Of a DNA stretch of 64,000 nucleotides, positions 22,398-30,876 are shown piece by piece. The stretch lies in contig NZ_KB895453.1 of the NCBI RefSeq assembly GCF_000374865.1, positions 186,001 to 250,000 of the forward strand, read 5' to 3'. This stretch comes from Arthrobacter sp. 135MFCol5.1 (GTDB lineage Bacteria; Actinomycetota; Actinomycetes; Actinomycetales; Micrococcaceae). Under the pieces are notes generated by a model. That model was not told where the DNA came from. It searched no databases and worked only from the letters and a program-made list of their open reading frames with translations. How positions within the stretch are numbered: the stretch's first letter is position 1; every line of letters starts with the position of its first letter. A program made the position numbers and the translations under genes.

Positions 22398-23207
22398 TTA
22401 GTGGCCGTGGTAGCCCATGTTGGCGCTGACCTTATGGCCTGCTTCCTTCAATGTATCCAGCAGGCCTGGAATCCCCTCCGGGTCGAAGCGGAATGCCGGC
22501 CCCGAAATACTGATGGCGCCAATCACGGTTCCCTGGTGGTTGCGCACGGGAACCGCAACGGCATTCAGGCCGATCTCGAACTCCTCGCGCACCACGGCAT
22601 ACCCGTCGGCCGCTGCTTTGAGCAACTGAGCGTCCAGTTCCTTGCGGCTGGTGATGGTCCGGGCGGTCCGGGCGGCCAGGCCGGTCTCCTTCAGGATGCG
22701 GTCCCGGTCGTCGGCCTCCAGCGCGGCCAGGAGGACCTTGCCGCTGGACGTGGCGTGCAGCGGCGTCAGGCTCCCCACCCAGTCGTGGGTGGCCAGCGTT
22801 GAGGGTCCCATGGCCTGGTCAACGTTAACGGCGTAATTCGAACGCAGTACCGCCAGGTTGACGGTCTCCTTGAACTCGTCCGCAAGGCTTTCCAGGACCG
22901 GCCTTGCCTCGTGGACCAGGCTCAGCCGCCCGGGAATGGAGCTGGCCAGCCGGAGGATCCCGAAGCCAAGCTGGTACTTGCCCCGTTCGCTGTTCTGGTG
23001 GACCATCTGGCGGGTCACGAGCGAACCCATCAGCCTCGAGACGGTGGACTTATGGATCCCCATTTCCTCGGCGATCTCGCTCACGCCCGCATGGCCGTCC
23101 CGGGCCAGGATCTCCAGCACGGTCAGGGCGCGCTCCACGGATTGCACCCCGCCGGACTGGCCGCCCTCGGCGTCGGTATCGGATTCCGGGTCTCTATTCG
23201 AAGCCAT
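22398..23207 (-). CDS. IclR-family transcriptional regulator
   Basis: Regulator of 269 residues. A winged helix (about 20-85) has SVERALTVLEILA and the recognition helix IHKSTVSRLMGSLV. A GAF-like IclR effector domain (about 100-260) has LHATSSGKVLLA and ISGPAFRF. GGAGGT almost touches the ATG, so a start some residues downstream is possible. It is the third gene after uraD and uraH in the same direction (79-bp gap), which makes it a candidate AllR-like repressor acting on the TTCCGC-type sites at uraD and hyi. It also neighbours the BCCT gene and could instead read the betaine boxes. The choice cannot be made from sequence. Confidence 0.9.
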   Translation of the reverse strand: MASNRDPESDTDAEGGQSGGVQSVERALTVLEILARDGHAGVSEIAEEMGIHKSTVSRLMGSLVTRQMVHQNSERGKYQLGFGILRLASSIPGRLSLVHEARPVLESLADEFKETVNLAVLRSNYAVNVDQAMGPSTLATHDWVGSLTPLHATSSGKVLLAALEADDRDRILKETGLAARTARTITSRKELDAQLLKAAADGYAVVREEFEIGLNAVAVPVRNHQGTVIGAISISGPAFRFDPEGIPGLLDTLKEAGHKVSANMGYHGH

Positions 23208-23286
23208 ACCTCCAGATCCTATGCCGGAACTGTGACCGCCGTGACATTCGGTTTACCTGCTTGACACGCCGGCCCTGACGTCCGCG

Positions 23287-23625
23287 CTAGCTCCCGCGGT
23301 ACGTTGAGTAGGCAAACGGGCTCAGGAGCAGGGGGACGTGGTAGTGCTCAGGGCCGGTCACTTCGAAGACCAGGTCAACCTCGGGGAAGAAGGTGGCTGT
23401 CTGCAGCCCGGCGTAGTACTCTCCCGTGGCGAAGTTCAGTTTGTACTGCCCGGGTTCCAGCTGCTCGGGGCCCAGGTCCTTTGCCCGGCCGTCGGCGTCG
23501 GTGCTGGAGGCCGCCAGCTCGCGCCAGGTGCCGGCGTCGTTCTTTGAAAGGACGACGGCGACCCCCGCCGCCGGGCGTCCGGCGCCGGTGTCAAGGATGT
23601 GGGTGGTGACGTGGGAAACGCTCAT
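23287..23625 (-). CDS. uraH: 5-hydroxyisourate hydrolase (transthyretin-like)
   Basis: Protein of 112 residues that opens 5-hydroxyisourate to OHCU, the step after urate oxidation. The transthyretin-related signatures are present: the N-terminal SHVTTHILDTGAGRPAAGV with the catalytic histidine, a central arginine, YHVPLLLSPF, and the C-terminal YRGS tetrapeptide that defines the enzyme against transthyretin. Its ATG overlaps the uraD stop, so the two enzymes are translated together. No urate oxidase lies in the window. Confidence 0.95.
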   Translation of the reverse strand: MSVSHVTTHILDTGAGRPAAGVAVVLSKNDAGTWRELAASSTDADGRAKDLGPEQLEPGQYKLNFATGEYYAGLQTATFFPEVDLVFEVTGPEHYHVPLLLSPFAYSTYRGS

Positions 23626-24119
23626 TCGCTGATCAGTCCTTCAAGCCGCAGCACGGCAATCTCGCGCAGCTGCTGGGCCACGATGGTGTCTTCTTCTTCG
23701 GGGGAGTTGGCGAGCCGCCGGTTCAGTGCCTGCAGGATTTCCGGTGCGGTGCGTCCGGCGGCCCGGATCAGGAAGACCCGGCCGAATTTTTCCTCGTACT
23801 CCCGGTTCCCCCTGGCGAGGGCCTCTGCGGCGTCGGTATCTGCCGGGTCAACCCCGGCCTGCTCGGAACGGGACATGGACGCCTCGGTGCCGGCCGTCGT
23901 CGGGCGTTCCCCGATCCGCGGGTGGTGGGCCATGGCGGCTTCGACTTCGGCGGGAGTGAACGGCTTGGCTGCGTCCGCGGCGAACGCCAGGAGCCCGTCC
24001 CGGCTGGCGAACGGCCGGGCTGCAGCCACGGCCTCCACCCAGCGGGTGACGTCGATGCAGGGCCGGAGGGTGGCCTGGGCCGTGGCGGGCTCCGCGGTGT
24101 TGAATTCGGCAAGCTTCAT
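23622..24119 (-). CDS. uraD: OHCU decarboxylase
   Basis: 2-oxo-4-hydroxy-4-carboxy-5-ureidoimidazoline decarboxylase of 165 residues, giving S-allantoin. The all-helical family pattern is visible: AMAHHPRIGER with the catalytic histidine, EQAGVD, NREYEEKFGRVFLIRAAGRT and ALNRRLANSPEEE. The start at 24119 was chosen because AAGGAA lies nine bases upstream and the length fits the family. ATGs at 24155 and 24143 have no good ribosome site. It is the first gene of uraD-uraH-(iclR). The promoter at 24207-24272 shares operator sites with the hyi promoter, linking urate breakdown to glyoxylate use. Confidence 0.93.
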   Translation of the reverse strand: MKLAEFNTAEPATAQATLRPCIDVTRWVEAVAAARPFASRDGLLAFAADAAKPFTPAEVEAAMAHHPRIGERPTTAGTEASMSRSEQAGVDPADTDAAEALARGNREYEEKFGRVFLIRAAGRTAPEILQALNRRLANSPEEEDTIVAQQLREIAVLRLEGLISE

Positions 24120-24206
24120 GCTGGCGTATTCCTTGGTGGTCATGCTGGCATCCATGGTGACGGCTATGCGGATGCCGGTTGACCCGGCGCCGATCGTCCG
24201 AGCGGC

Positions 24207-24272
24207 TTCCGCATCATGGAACTGTTATTTCAGCATACGTAATATCTAAGGACAGGCCGGCGCCCGTGTCAA
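24207..24272 (-). promoter_or_regulatory. uraD promoter with tandem TTCCGC-type operator
   Basis: On the minus strand: -35 TTGACA (24272-24267), 18-bp spacer, -10 TAGATA (24248-24243). Directly after it, read on the plus strand, come TTCAGCATACGTAAT (24229-24243) and the inverted-repeat box TTCCGCATCATGGAA (24207-24221). The latter matches the hyi box at 12 of 15 positions, and both promoters keep two boxes 21-22 bp apart. Confidence 0.6.
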
Positions 24273-24359
24273 GAGCGTACATCAGCCATTTGGGCCAGCC
24301 GGTAGGATCGCGGAAGGGCCACGGGCCCACGCTGATGATACTGGGGGCACAAGGGAATT

Positions 24360-25601
24360 ATGGACGGGGCGGCTATGCAAGTGCTGACCGATCAGGATGC
24401 AGGACGCGACGCGGGCCTGCGGGCCTATGGACTACTGCCATTGGCAGCGGGGGACACAGCGGGCCTGATTGATGACGGGGCGCAGGAGGCGCTCGAGAAC
24501 CTGGTCCGCCTCGCCGCCTCCCTGTGCGGGGTGCCCTACAGCGTGGTCAACATCATCACGTCCAGTGAACAGGTCCAGATTGCTGCGTATGGCATCGACC
24601 CCGGGGTCTGCGCCCGCGAGGATTCCATGTGCGCCGTGGTCTTCCTCGACCACAGCACCACGGTGGTCCGGGACGCTTCCCGGGATCCCCGGTTCGCCGC
24701 CAACCCGTTCGTCACCGGCCGCATCGCCGACGTCCGCTTCTACGCATCCGTGCCGTTGGAGACATCCTCGGGACTGGTCCTTGGGTCACTGTGCGTGTTC
24801 TCCGATGAGGCGAAACTCCCTGCTCCGGAGCAAATCGAACTGCTGGAGGTGTTGGCCCACCAGGTGGTCGAACTCCTGGAACTGCAGCACCGAACCCTCC
24901 AGCTCAACGACGCCCTGGCCGAACTGCGGCGCAGCAACGATTTGCTCTCCGAATTCGCCGGCCGGGTCAGCCATGACCTTCGCACTCCACTGACCACCAT
25001 CCTGGGATATGTGGAGCTGGCACAGGATGATCCCGGAATCACGCCGTCAGACCCATCCGCGGAATACCTGGACCTGATTGGCACCGGCGGCCGGCGCATG
25101 CTGGGCATGCTGGAAGAGGTGCTGTCCTATGCCAGGGTGGACGGCGAAATCCGTCCGGAACGGGTATCCCTGCTGGCTGTCACCGCCGAGGCCGCGCAGG
25201 ACCTGGGGGTGGATCTGGGCTACGGCAGCGGCATCTCGTGCGAGGACGCGGAAATCTTCGCGGACCGGGCCCAGTTGCGGACGCTGGTGCAGAACCTGTT
25301 GGCGAATTCCTTGAACTATGGCCGCGCCGACCGTGCACTGCGAATAACCGTCGGCGCCAGCGAAGGACCCCAAGGCGCCACCCTTACCGTGGCCGACAAC
25401 GGCAAGGGGATCCTGCCCGCGGACCGGGAACGGGCGGTCCAGCCGTTGGTCCGCCTGAACCGCCCCGGCGACGGGCCCGGGACCGGGCTGGGGCTGGCGA
25501 CGTCCCGGCGCATCGCCCAGGCGCACGGCGGCGAACTCGCCATTGGTGACACACCAGGCGGTGGCGCGACGGTATCGGTGCTGTTCCCCGCCCGGCCTTA
25601 G
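24360..25601 (+). CDS. GAF-domain sensor histidine kinase
   Basis: Soluble kinase of 413 residues with no membrane segment. The N-terminal GAF domain (about 40-185) shows the pattern IDPGVCAREDSMCAVVF often seen in GAF kinases of this group. A HisKA segment has the phospho-acceptor in SHDLRTPLTTILGY, and a HATPase domain has the N box LLANSLNYG, G1 DNGKGI and G2 GTGLGLA. ATG at 24360 has AAGGGA close by; an ATG at 24375 is an alternative. It is convergent with the partner-switch operon and only 12 bp separate them. Its likely partner is the receiver-phosphatase protein at 28319-29434. Confidence 0.88.
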   Translation: MDGAAMQVLTDQDAGRDAGLRAYGLLPLAAGDTAGLIDDGAQEALENLVRLAASLCGVPYSVVNIITSSEQVQIAAYGIDPGVCAREDSMCAVVFLDHSTTVVRDASRDPRFAANPFVTGRIADVRFYASVPLETSSGLVLGSLCVFSDEAKLPAPEQIELLEVLAHQVVELLELQHRTLQLNDALAELRRSNDLLSEFAGRVSHDLRTPLTTILGYVELAQDDPGITPSDPSAEYLDLIGTGGRRMLGMLEEVLSYARVDGEIRPERVSLLAVTAEAAQDLGVDLGYGSGISCEDAEIFADRAQLRTLVQNLLANSLNYGRADRALRITVGASEGPQGATLTVADNGKGILPADRERAVQPLVRLNRPGDGPGTGLGLATSRRIAQAHGGELAIGDTPGGGATVSVLFPARP

Positions 25602-25613
25602 CCGGCCCCGAAC

Positions 25614-26039
25614 CTAGTCCTGGGAGGACGTCCGGGACAGCACCCACGTGTTGGTGCCGTCCTGGCGTTCAAACGTCACGGTGGTCACCAACGCTTCGAT
25701 CAGCGCCAGGCCCCGCCCTGATTCGGCGTCCTCGTCCGGGGTGGAAGCCTCCATCGGACCGAACGGCGGCTTGGCGTAATAGGCACTGACGCGGGCCTGC
25801 AGCAGCGCGGGCTGCACGGTGGTTTCCACGCCCAGCTCCACGTCCCGTTCACCGGCGGGCTGGGCGTGCTGGACGATGTTGGACGCAGATTCGATCACCG
25901 CGGTGGTGAACGTCATCTGGTCCATGTCGTTGACGAATGGAACATCCAGCCACAGGCTGTCGAGGTCGTTGTGGACCGCTTCGATGGCATCCTCGGCGGC
26001 CGCCCCCCGGAAGCTGCGCGAGGCCAGGACCTCAGTCAT
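25614..26039 (-). CDS. RsbW-like ATP-binding anti-sigma/switch kinase
   Basis: GHKL-fold protein of 141 residues. The N box lies in AVIESASNIVQHA and the G2-like box in SGRGLALIEAL. The sequence resembles serine kinases of the SpoIIAB/RsbW group, which phosphorylate STAS antagonists and bind a sigma factor or another partner. Its start overlaps the STAS gene by eight bases. No sigma-factor gene lies in the window, so the controlled partner may be the glycosyltransferase encoded in the same operon or a distant sigma factor. Confidence 0.82.
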   Translation of the reverse strand: MTEVLASRSFRGAAAEDAIEAVHNDLDSLWLDVPFVNDMDQMTFTTAVIESASNIVQHAQPAGERDVELGVETTVQPALLQARVSAYYAKPPFGPMEASTPDEDAESGRGLALIEALVTTVTFERQDGTNTWVLSRTSSQD

Positions 26040-26364
26040 TGCCGAACGCCTCTTCGGCCGTGGTGTACGCCGTGAGGACCTTGTCCATGCTGGTCAGCTT
26101 CAGGACCATGTTCACCTGCGGCTGCACCGCGGCGATCCGGAGGTCGCCGCCTGCCTGCCGTGCCGCCTTCAGGCACCCGATCAGCGCGCCAAGGCCCGAG
26201 GAGTCCATGAACGCCGTGTTCTCCAGGTTGACCACGATCCGGTTCGACCCACCGGCGATCACGTCGGTGACGAACTCGCGCAGCTTCGGGGCGGAGACCA
26301 TGTTCAGCCGTCCGTCCGCTTTGACCTCCGCGTATGAGTCCTTGACCTCATAACTGAACTCCAT
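26032..26364 (-). CDS. STAS-domain anti-sigma antagonist (RsbV-like)
   Basis: Single STAS domain of 110 residues. The phospho-acceptor motif FMDSSGLGALIG is intact, so it can be phosphorylated by the RsbW-like protein and dephosphorylated by the PP2C regulator in the same operon. It overlaps the glycosyltransferase stop (TGATG) and the switch-kinase start, so the three are translationally coupled. Confidence 0.9.
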   Translation of the reverse strand: MEFSYEVKDSYAEVKADGRLNMVSAPKLREFVTDVIAGGSNRIVVNLENTAFMDSSGLGALIGCLKAARQAGGDLRIAAVQPQVNMVLKLTSMDKVLTAYTTAEEAFGND

Positions 26365-28322
26365 CAGGATTCCTCTCTTGTTGCAGGTTCTGCGGCCGGT
26401 TCGTACCCCTTGTAGAGCACGGCGCGGACCAGGATGCTCATGACCACCAGGTCAAAGACCACCCAGATGACATTGACCAGGGTGCCCAGCGGTTCCGCCA
26501 GCCCGGTGGCCAGGCGGATGATGCCGACGACGGCGGCGACGGCCAGCAGGACGGACACCACGATCTGGGGCCGGATCAGGCTCCAGCTCGGTCCGCCGGT
26601 TTGGCGCGCCTTGGGGGTGACCGCAAACCCGAGGGGACGGCCGAACCATACGTTGCGCGCCGCCGTCGTGCATGCCTTGATCCACGTGGGGAACAAGGCA
26701 AGGCTGTACTGCTGGCCGCGCCAGGTGGGGATGCCACGGCCGGCCACCGCGAACAGCAGCTGGTTGACCACCATGAACGGGATGAACCGGATGAAAAAGT
26801 CCCAGCTCAGGCTGCTCACCGGCAGGATGCCCAGCAGCAGGTAGATGATGGGGGCGGCGAAGTAGATGACGGCTGCGAACCCGCTCAGGTACGTCCACAT
26901 GGTGGCGAAGTACATCAGGCGCTGGCCCAGCTTCAGGCCCTTCTGCACCAGCGGGTTTTCACGGAGCAGCACCTGGATCGTTCCCTGCGCCCAGCGCAGC
27001 CGCTGGGTGAGCATGGTTTTCAGGTCCTCCGGAGCCAGGCCATAGGCCAGGATTTCGTGGTGGTAGACGCTCTCCCAGCCCATCGCGTGCATGCGCATGG
27101 CGGTGGCCATGTCCTCGGTCACGGAAATGGTGGCCAGCGGCATTACCGGCTGGGCCTCGCCGGTCCGCTCCACGGTCAGGGCGTCCAGCACGGCCTGGAC
27201 AGATTCCAGCGCGCCCAGCGGCGACCAGTCGCGGGCGGACATGCGCTGGACAGCGTCGTCCGCCACCACGGGCACGCCGGACTCACCCACGTGCGCAAGC
27301 TCCATGGCGGCGATCTCTTCGAGGTCTGCTTGCAGCGCCGCGACGTCGGCCTGGACCAGGGTCTGCACCGCGGCGTCCACCCGGCGGCGTACCCGGTAGG
27401 TGACTTCGGCCAGGGGCTGGCCGGCGTCCACTTCCTGCTGGGCTTCCCGGGTGGCGGCCTCCACTTCGTCCAGCACCTCGGCCACCAACGGCGAGTCGAT
27501 ATCAGTGGACTTGCGGGCCTGCCGGATGGCTGCGCGCGATGCGGCCAGGGCGCGGCGGATGCTCTTTTCGGTTTCCTTGACGTAGCCCACCAAGCCCAGC
27601 TGCATCAGGGCTTCGCGGCGGAGGATCGCGTTGGAGCCGCAGAAGAACGCGGCGTTCCAGCCGTCCTTGCCTTGCTGGATGGGGCCGTAGAACAGGGGCG
27701 CCTGGCTGCCCAGGGGGTCGCTGGCCGGGACGTTGCTGAAGTACTGGGGAGTCTGGACCAGGGCCACGCGCCGGTTGTTGAAGTAGCCCAGGGTCTTTTC
27801 CAGGATGTCCGGTTCGGGGATCTGGTCCGCATCCAGGATCAGCAGGAATTCGCCGTCGGTGACCATCAGCGCGTTGTTGAGGTTTCCTGCCTTGGCATGG
27901 CGGGGGAGGTCCTTGGTCCAGTCCTCGCTGCGGGTGACGTAGCCCAGGCCGTGCTGTTCGCACAGGGCCTTGAGCTCGGGCCGGGCGCCGTCGTCCAGGA
28001 TCCAGGTGCTGTGCGGGTGGCGGATCTTCTGGGCCGCCAGCGCCGTGGTCAGGACCATGTCCAGGTCCTCGTTGTACGTGGTGATGAAGACGTCCACGGT
28101 GGCGTCATGGGGCGGTTCGGGGGCGCCCTTGCGGATCTTCAGGTTCCACACGGTCATCCCGAAGAGCATGACGTCGATGAGGCTGTAGGTTTCTGCGGCC
28201 ACCAGCGGCAGCGCGATCCACCACGCGTCCCAGTTCAGGGAGGACATCCAGCGCCAGGCGATGTAGTTCAGGCCTGTCAGGACGGTGAGGACCACCACCA
28301 GGCGGGTCCAGAAACGGGTCAT
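26364..28322 (-). CDS. Cellulose-synthase-like family 2 glycosyltransferase with helical insert
   Basis: Membrane glycosyltransferase of 652 residues. Two N-terminal helices precede a GT2 domain with DDG (110-112), DAD (164-166), TED (402-404) and QRLRW (440-444), the set used by processive enzymes such as BcsA. About five helices and a short tail follow. Between SNAILRR and VTED, where relatives have a short loop, lies an insert of about 150 residues (roughly 246-395). It is rich in Ala, Glu, Arg and Gln with heptad-like spacing and looks helical. No PilZ domain is present. It likely makes an exopolysaccharide. It is embedded in a partner-switching operon, between the PP2C regulator (ATGA overlap) and the STAS gene (TGATG overlap). 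Confidence 0.87.
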   Translation of the reverse strand: MTRFWTRLVVVLTVLTGLNYIAWRWMSSLNWDAWWIALPLVAAETYSLIDVMLFGMTVWNLKIRKGAPEPPHDATVDVFITTYNEDLDMVLTTALAAQKIRHPHSTWILDDGARPELKALCEQHGLGYVTRSEDWTKDLPRHAKAGNLNNALMVTDGEFLLILDADQIPEPDILEKTLGYFNNRRVALVQTPQYFSNVPASDPLGSQAPLFYGPIQQGKDGWNAAFFCGSNAILRREALMQLGLVGYVKETEKSIRRALAASRAAIRQARKSTDIDSPLVAEVLDEVEAATREAQQEVDAGQPLAEVTYRVRRRVDAAVQTLVQADVAALQADLEEIAAMELAHVGESGVPVVADDAVQRMSARDWSPLGALESVQAVLDALTVERTGEAQPVMPLATISVTEDMATAMRMHAMGWESVYHHEILAYGLAPEDLKTMLTQRLRWAQGTIQVLLRENPLVQKGLKLGQRLMYFATMWTYLSGFAAVIYFAAPIIYLLLGILPVSSLSWDFFIRFIPFMVVNQLLFAVAGRGIPTWRGQQYSLALFPTWIKACTTAARNVWFGRPLGFAVTPKARQTGGPSWSLIRPQIVVSVLLAVAAVVGIIRLATGLAEPLGTLVNVIWVVFDLVVMSILVRAVLYKGYEPAAEPATREES

Positions 28323-29434
28323 GCGGCCGCGTCCTCTGCGGGCAGCCGACGGACCACAACCACAGTGACGTCATCCTCTGCGGTGTCGGCCGGCGCCAGG
28401 GCCAGGATGGCGTTGCTGGCCTCATGCGCGGAGCCGGCGGACTGCGTGGCCGCCCGGACGGCGTCGGTGAAGTCCTCCACCGATGCGAAGACGTCCAGGA
28501 CGCCGTCACTGACCACCACCAGGGTGTCCCCGGGGGCCAGCTCCAGTTCCGCATGCGGCCACTGTGTCCCGGGCCATGCGCCCACCGGTGGTCCGCCGGA
28601 AGGAAGGCGTGCCGCAGGCCCGACGGGCTGGACGTGCAGCGCCAGGCCGTGTCCGGCGTCGACGTAGCTGACCTTTCCGGAGGATGCGTCGAGCCGGGCA
28701 TGGAACAGGGTCACGAATGAGTTGGAGGAATCCAGGTCCGTGGCGATCGCCTTGCTGGCGGAGGCGAAACCGGCGTCGAGGTCCTGCCGCTGGCCGGTGG
28801 AGCGCATGACGGCCCGGACGGTGGCCGCGATCAGGGCGGCGCCCATCCCCTTGCCCATGGCGTCCGCGAACGTCAGGTGGAGACCTTCGGGCGTCTGGTA
28901 CCAGTCGTAAAAGTCGCCGCCCACGTTGCGCGAGGGGCGGAAGATGCCGGCCACGTCATAGCCGTCCATCCGGATGTCCTCCTTGGGCAGCAGGCTCTGC
29001 TGTACCTCGGTGGCGCGTTCCAGCTCGCCCCGGGCCGCGGATTCGGCGGCAGCGGAGGGCCGGCGCCGGAACAGTGCGTTGATGCGGGACTGCAGCTCCC
29101 GCGGGCTGAACGGCTTGCTGATGTATTCATCGGCGCCGTTGTCCAGGCCTGTCAGCTTGTCCAGTTCGTCGGCCCGTGCCGTGAGCATCACGATGAATGC
29201 GTCGGAGAATTCGCGCAGGAGTTTGCACACTTCCAGACCGTCGAGGTCGGGGAGGTTCAGGTCCAGGGTCACCAGATCGGGCTTGCGGAGGCGGACTTCT
29301 TCCACCCCCGGCAGGCCGGCTCCGGCGTGGGTGACATCGAAGCCCTGCTTCGCCAGGACACGGACCAGCAGGCCGCGAATGTCCGGGTCATCTTCGATGA
29401 CCACCGCACGGCGGGATTCGGAGGGAGAGACCAT
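28319..29434 (-). CDS. Response regulator with PP2C (SpoIIE/RsbU-type) phosphatase output
   Basis: Protein of 371 residues. The receiver domain (about 10-125) has the phospho-acceptor in LVTLDLNLPDLDG and the lysine in YISKPFSP. A short linker with ATEVQQSLLP leads to a PP2C/SpoIIE domain (about 165-365) with VGGDFYDW, DAMGKGMGAAL and SDGVLD, which bind the metal pair. Phosphorylation of the receiver should control dephosphorylation of the STAS protein two genes downstream. It is first in the operon with the glycosyltransferase, STAS and switch-kinase genes. The GAF kinase at 24360-25601 is a likely phosphodonor. Confidence 0.92.
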   Translation of the reverse strand: MVSPSESRRAVVIEDDPDIRGLLVRVLAKQGFDVTHAGAGLPGVEEVRLRKPDLVTLDLNLPDLDGLEVCKLLREFSDAFIVMLTARADELDKLTGLDNGADEYISKPFSPRELQSRINALFRRRPSAAAESAARGELERATEVQQSLLPKEDIRMDGYDVAGIFRPSRNVGGDFYDWYQTPEGLHLTFADAMGKGMGAALIAATVRAVMRSTGQRQDLDAGFASASKAIATDLDSSNSFVTLFHARLDASSGKVSYVDAGHGLALHVQPVGPAARLPSGGPPVGAWPGTQWPHAELELAPGDTLVVVSDGVLDVFASVEDFTDAVRAATQSAGSAHEASNAILALAPADTAEDDVTVVVVRRLPAEDAAA

Positions 29435-29691
29435 AGCTCTACTTAACCGTATTAAGCCGCACAGGGCATGTCTTATGCTTCACAGTTTCCGGTGACTTGG
29501 CTGACAGGGCGGTTTCCGGTCCTTCCGCCCAGCCGCGGGGCACCCAGCAGATCTTGCGGAAATCTTGGCACCTGCTTGCCCAGACGTTGAGGAAGCCCGC
29601 GCACACTCGAAGGAACGCAGCAGCTTCCGGGCATCAGGATACGACGACGACCGCGCGGAGACTGTATAGCTTGCGGAAGGCGGGGAAGCCC

Positions 29692-29973
29692 ATGGAAGAC
29701 GTCAGGAACAGAGGGGCGGACAAGGCCAGGGCCCTGATCCGCCTGTACTTCCACGCACGGAAAGTGCGGGCCGCGGCAAAGGACCTGGAGCACGCGCTCG
29801 CCGAATCGCGGGAAGTTTCGAGCTGGCCCGGCGACCGCCTCCCCGTGGGGGAGGAGATGTCCCGGCACGTGGAGAAGCTGACCCGGCGGCTCAAGGTGGA
29901 GACCGAGGCCCACAGCAGGTTCGCGAATCTTTTAAAGACTGCGGGAAGCGGGCATTCCTTAGCGGCGCTGTAG
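29692..29973 (+). CDS. Hypothetical helical protein
   Basis: Unrecognised protein of 93 residues, highly charged and apparently all helical, with the central segment VRAAAKDLEHALAE and a second helix around EKLTRRLKVETEAHSRF. There is no signal peptide or membrane segment. The ATG at 29692 was preferred over a more distant start at 29497 because a -10-like TATAGC lies about 25 bases before it and the extra 65 residues have poor composition. It is divergent from the PP2C regulator gene, which leaves an unremarkable gap at 29435-29691. Confidence 0.55.
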   Translation: MEDVRNRGADKARALIRLYFHARKVRAAAKDLEHALAESREVSSWPGDRLPVGEEMSRHVEKLTRRLKVETEAHSRFANLLKTAGSGHSLAAL

Positions 29974-30023
29974 GTGCCAGACTTAGCAGCAATCGATTGG
30001 CTGGGGATAGTCAGGAGATTGCA

Positions 30024-30140
30024 GTGGGCGTGTTGGCAGGCTGGGCGTACCTTTTGGCGGGACTCATGACCATGGACGCGCTGTTGTTGGCGTTGTGGGC
30101 CATGGAGGTTGACTGGGGGAAGTACTGGCGCCGCAAGTAG
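30024..30140 (+). CDS. Small membrane protein of 38 residues
   Basis: A short frame starting with GTG has an AGGAG ribosome site six bases upstream. The product has one hydrophobic stretch from about residue 3 to 27 (AGWAYLLAGLM, then ALLLALWAM) and a charged end (DWGKYWRRK). This is the usual make-up of a small single-pass membrane protein with a cytoplasmic basic tail. It follows the hypothetical gene by 50 bases and is convergent with the GNAT gene. No function can be assigned. Confidence 0.5.
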   Translation: MGVLAGWAYLLAGLMTMDALLLALWAMEVDWGKYWRRK

Positions 30141-30174
30141 CACCTGCCACTTCCGGGTCCCGGGCCGGGAAGGT

Positions 30175-30747
30175 TCAGGGCAGCGCCAGCCTCATCAGGA
30201 CACGAGGGAAGCCATTGAGCACCGAGTCCGTTTCCGCGGCCTTGGCGAACCCGGCGTCTTCGAAGAGTTTGCGGGTGCCCACGTAGGCCATGGTGAGGTC
30301 CACTTTGCTGCCGCCGTTGTCCACCGGATACCCCTCAATGGCCGGCGCGCCGTAGGAGCGGGCCATTTCCACCGCCCCGGCCAGGAGGACGTGCGAGATG
30401 CCCTTGCCGCGGTGTCCGGGACGGACTCGCAGGCACCACACGGACCAGGCGTCCAGTCCGTCCACGTGCGGAATTTTCCGGTTCCGGGCGAAGCTGGTGT
30501 CCGCACGGGGGTGGACCGCGGCCCATCCAACCACCTCGCCGCCGTCGTACGCCAGGACCCCCGGCGGCGGGTCCTGGGCCACCAATTCCTTAACCAGCGC
30601 GCCACGTTCCTCAGCGCGCAGCGCGACGTTCTGCTGGGACGGGATCCGGTAGCTCAGGCACCAGCAGACCGTCGCGTCAGGGCGCTTGGGCCCCACCATG
30701 GTCCTGACGTCCTCGAAAACCGTTGCCGGGCGTACCTCGATGGCCAT
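30175..30747 (-). CDS. GNAT-family N-acetyltransferase
   Basis: Acetyltransferase of 190 residues with the acetyl-CoA motif WCLRVRPGHRGKGISHVLLAGAVEMAR (Q/RxxGxG/A form) and a C-terminal VGTRKLFEDAGF segment typical of the fold. An N-terminal CWCLSYR stretch is shared with a subgroup of actinobacterial GNAT proteins. The start at 30747 has GGAAGGA upstream; twelve more residues from 30783 are unlikely. The substrate is unknown and the neighbours give no clue. Confidence 0.85.
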   Translation of the reverse strand: MAIEVRPATVFEDVRTMVGPKRPDATVCWCLSYRIPSQQNVALRAEERGALVKELVAQDPPPGVLAYDGGEVVGWAAVHPRADTSFARNRKIPHVDGLDAWSVWCLRVRPGHRGKGISHVLLAGAVEMARSYGAPAIEGYPVDNGGSKVDLTMAYVGTRKLFEDAGFAKAAETDSVLNGFPRVLMRLALP

Positions 30748-30814
30748 CCCGCCATCCTTCCACCGGCTGCCGGCCGCAGGCAACGCACCCGGGGAAGTGC
30801 CGTCCCGGGAACGC

Positions 30815-30847
30815 CGAACGCCCTTGCACCACGTGCAGGGGCGTTCG
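30815..30847 (-). terminator. Terminator-like hairpin after bcp
   Basis: A 15-bp stem with one G-T pair (30815-30829 with 30833-30847) and a 3-base loop begins 29 bases after the peroxiredoxin stop. No strong T-run follows. Confidence 0.65.
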
Positions 30848-30876
30848 GGAAACAGCTGCGGGAAGCGGAGGCAGGT

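Noticed and set aside
28319..29434. Reading the PP2C regulator and its operon as a standard sigma-B stress module
   Set aside because: No sigma-factor gene is present, and the glycosyltransferase is embedded in the operon, so the general label was not used.
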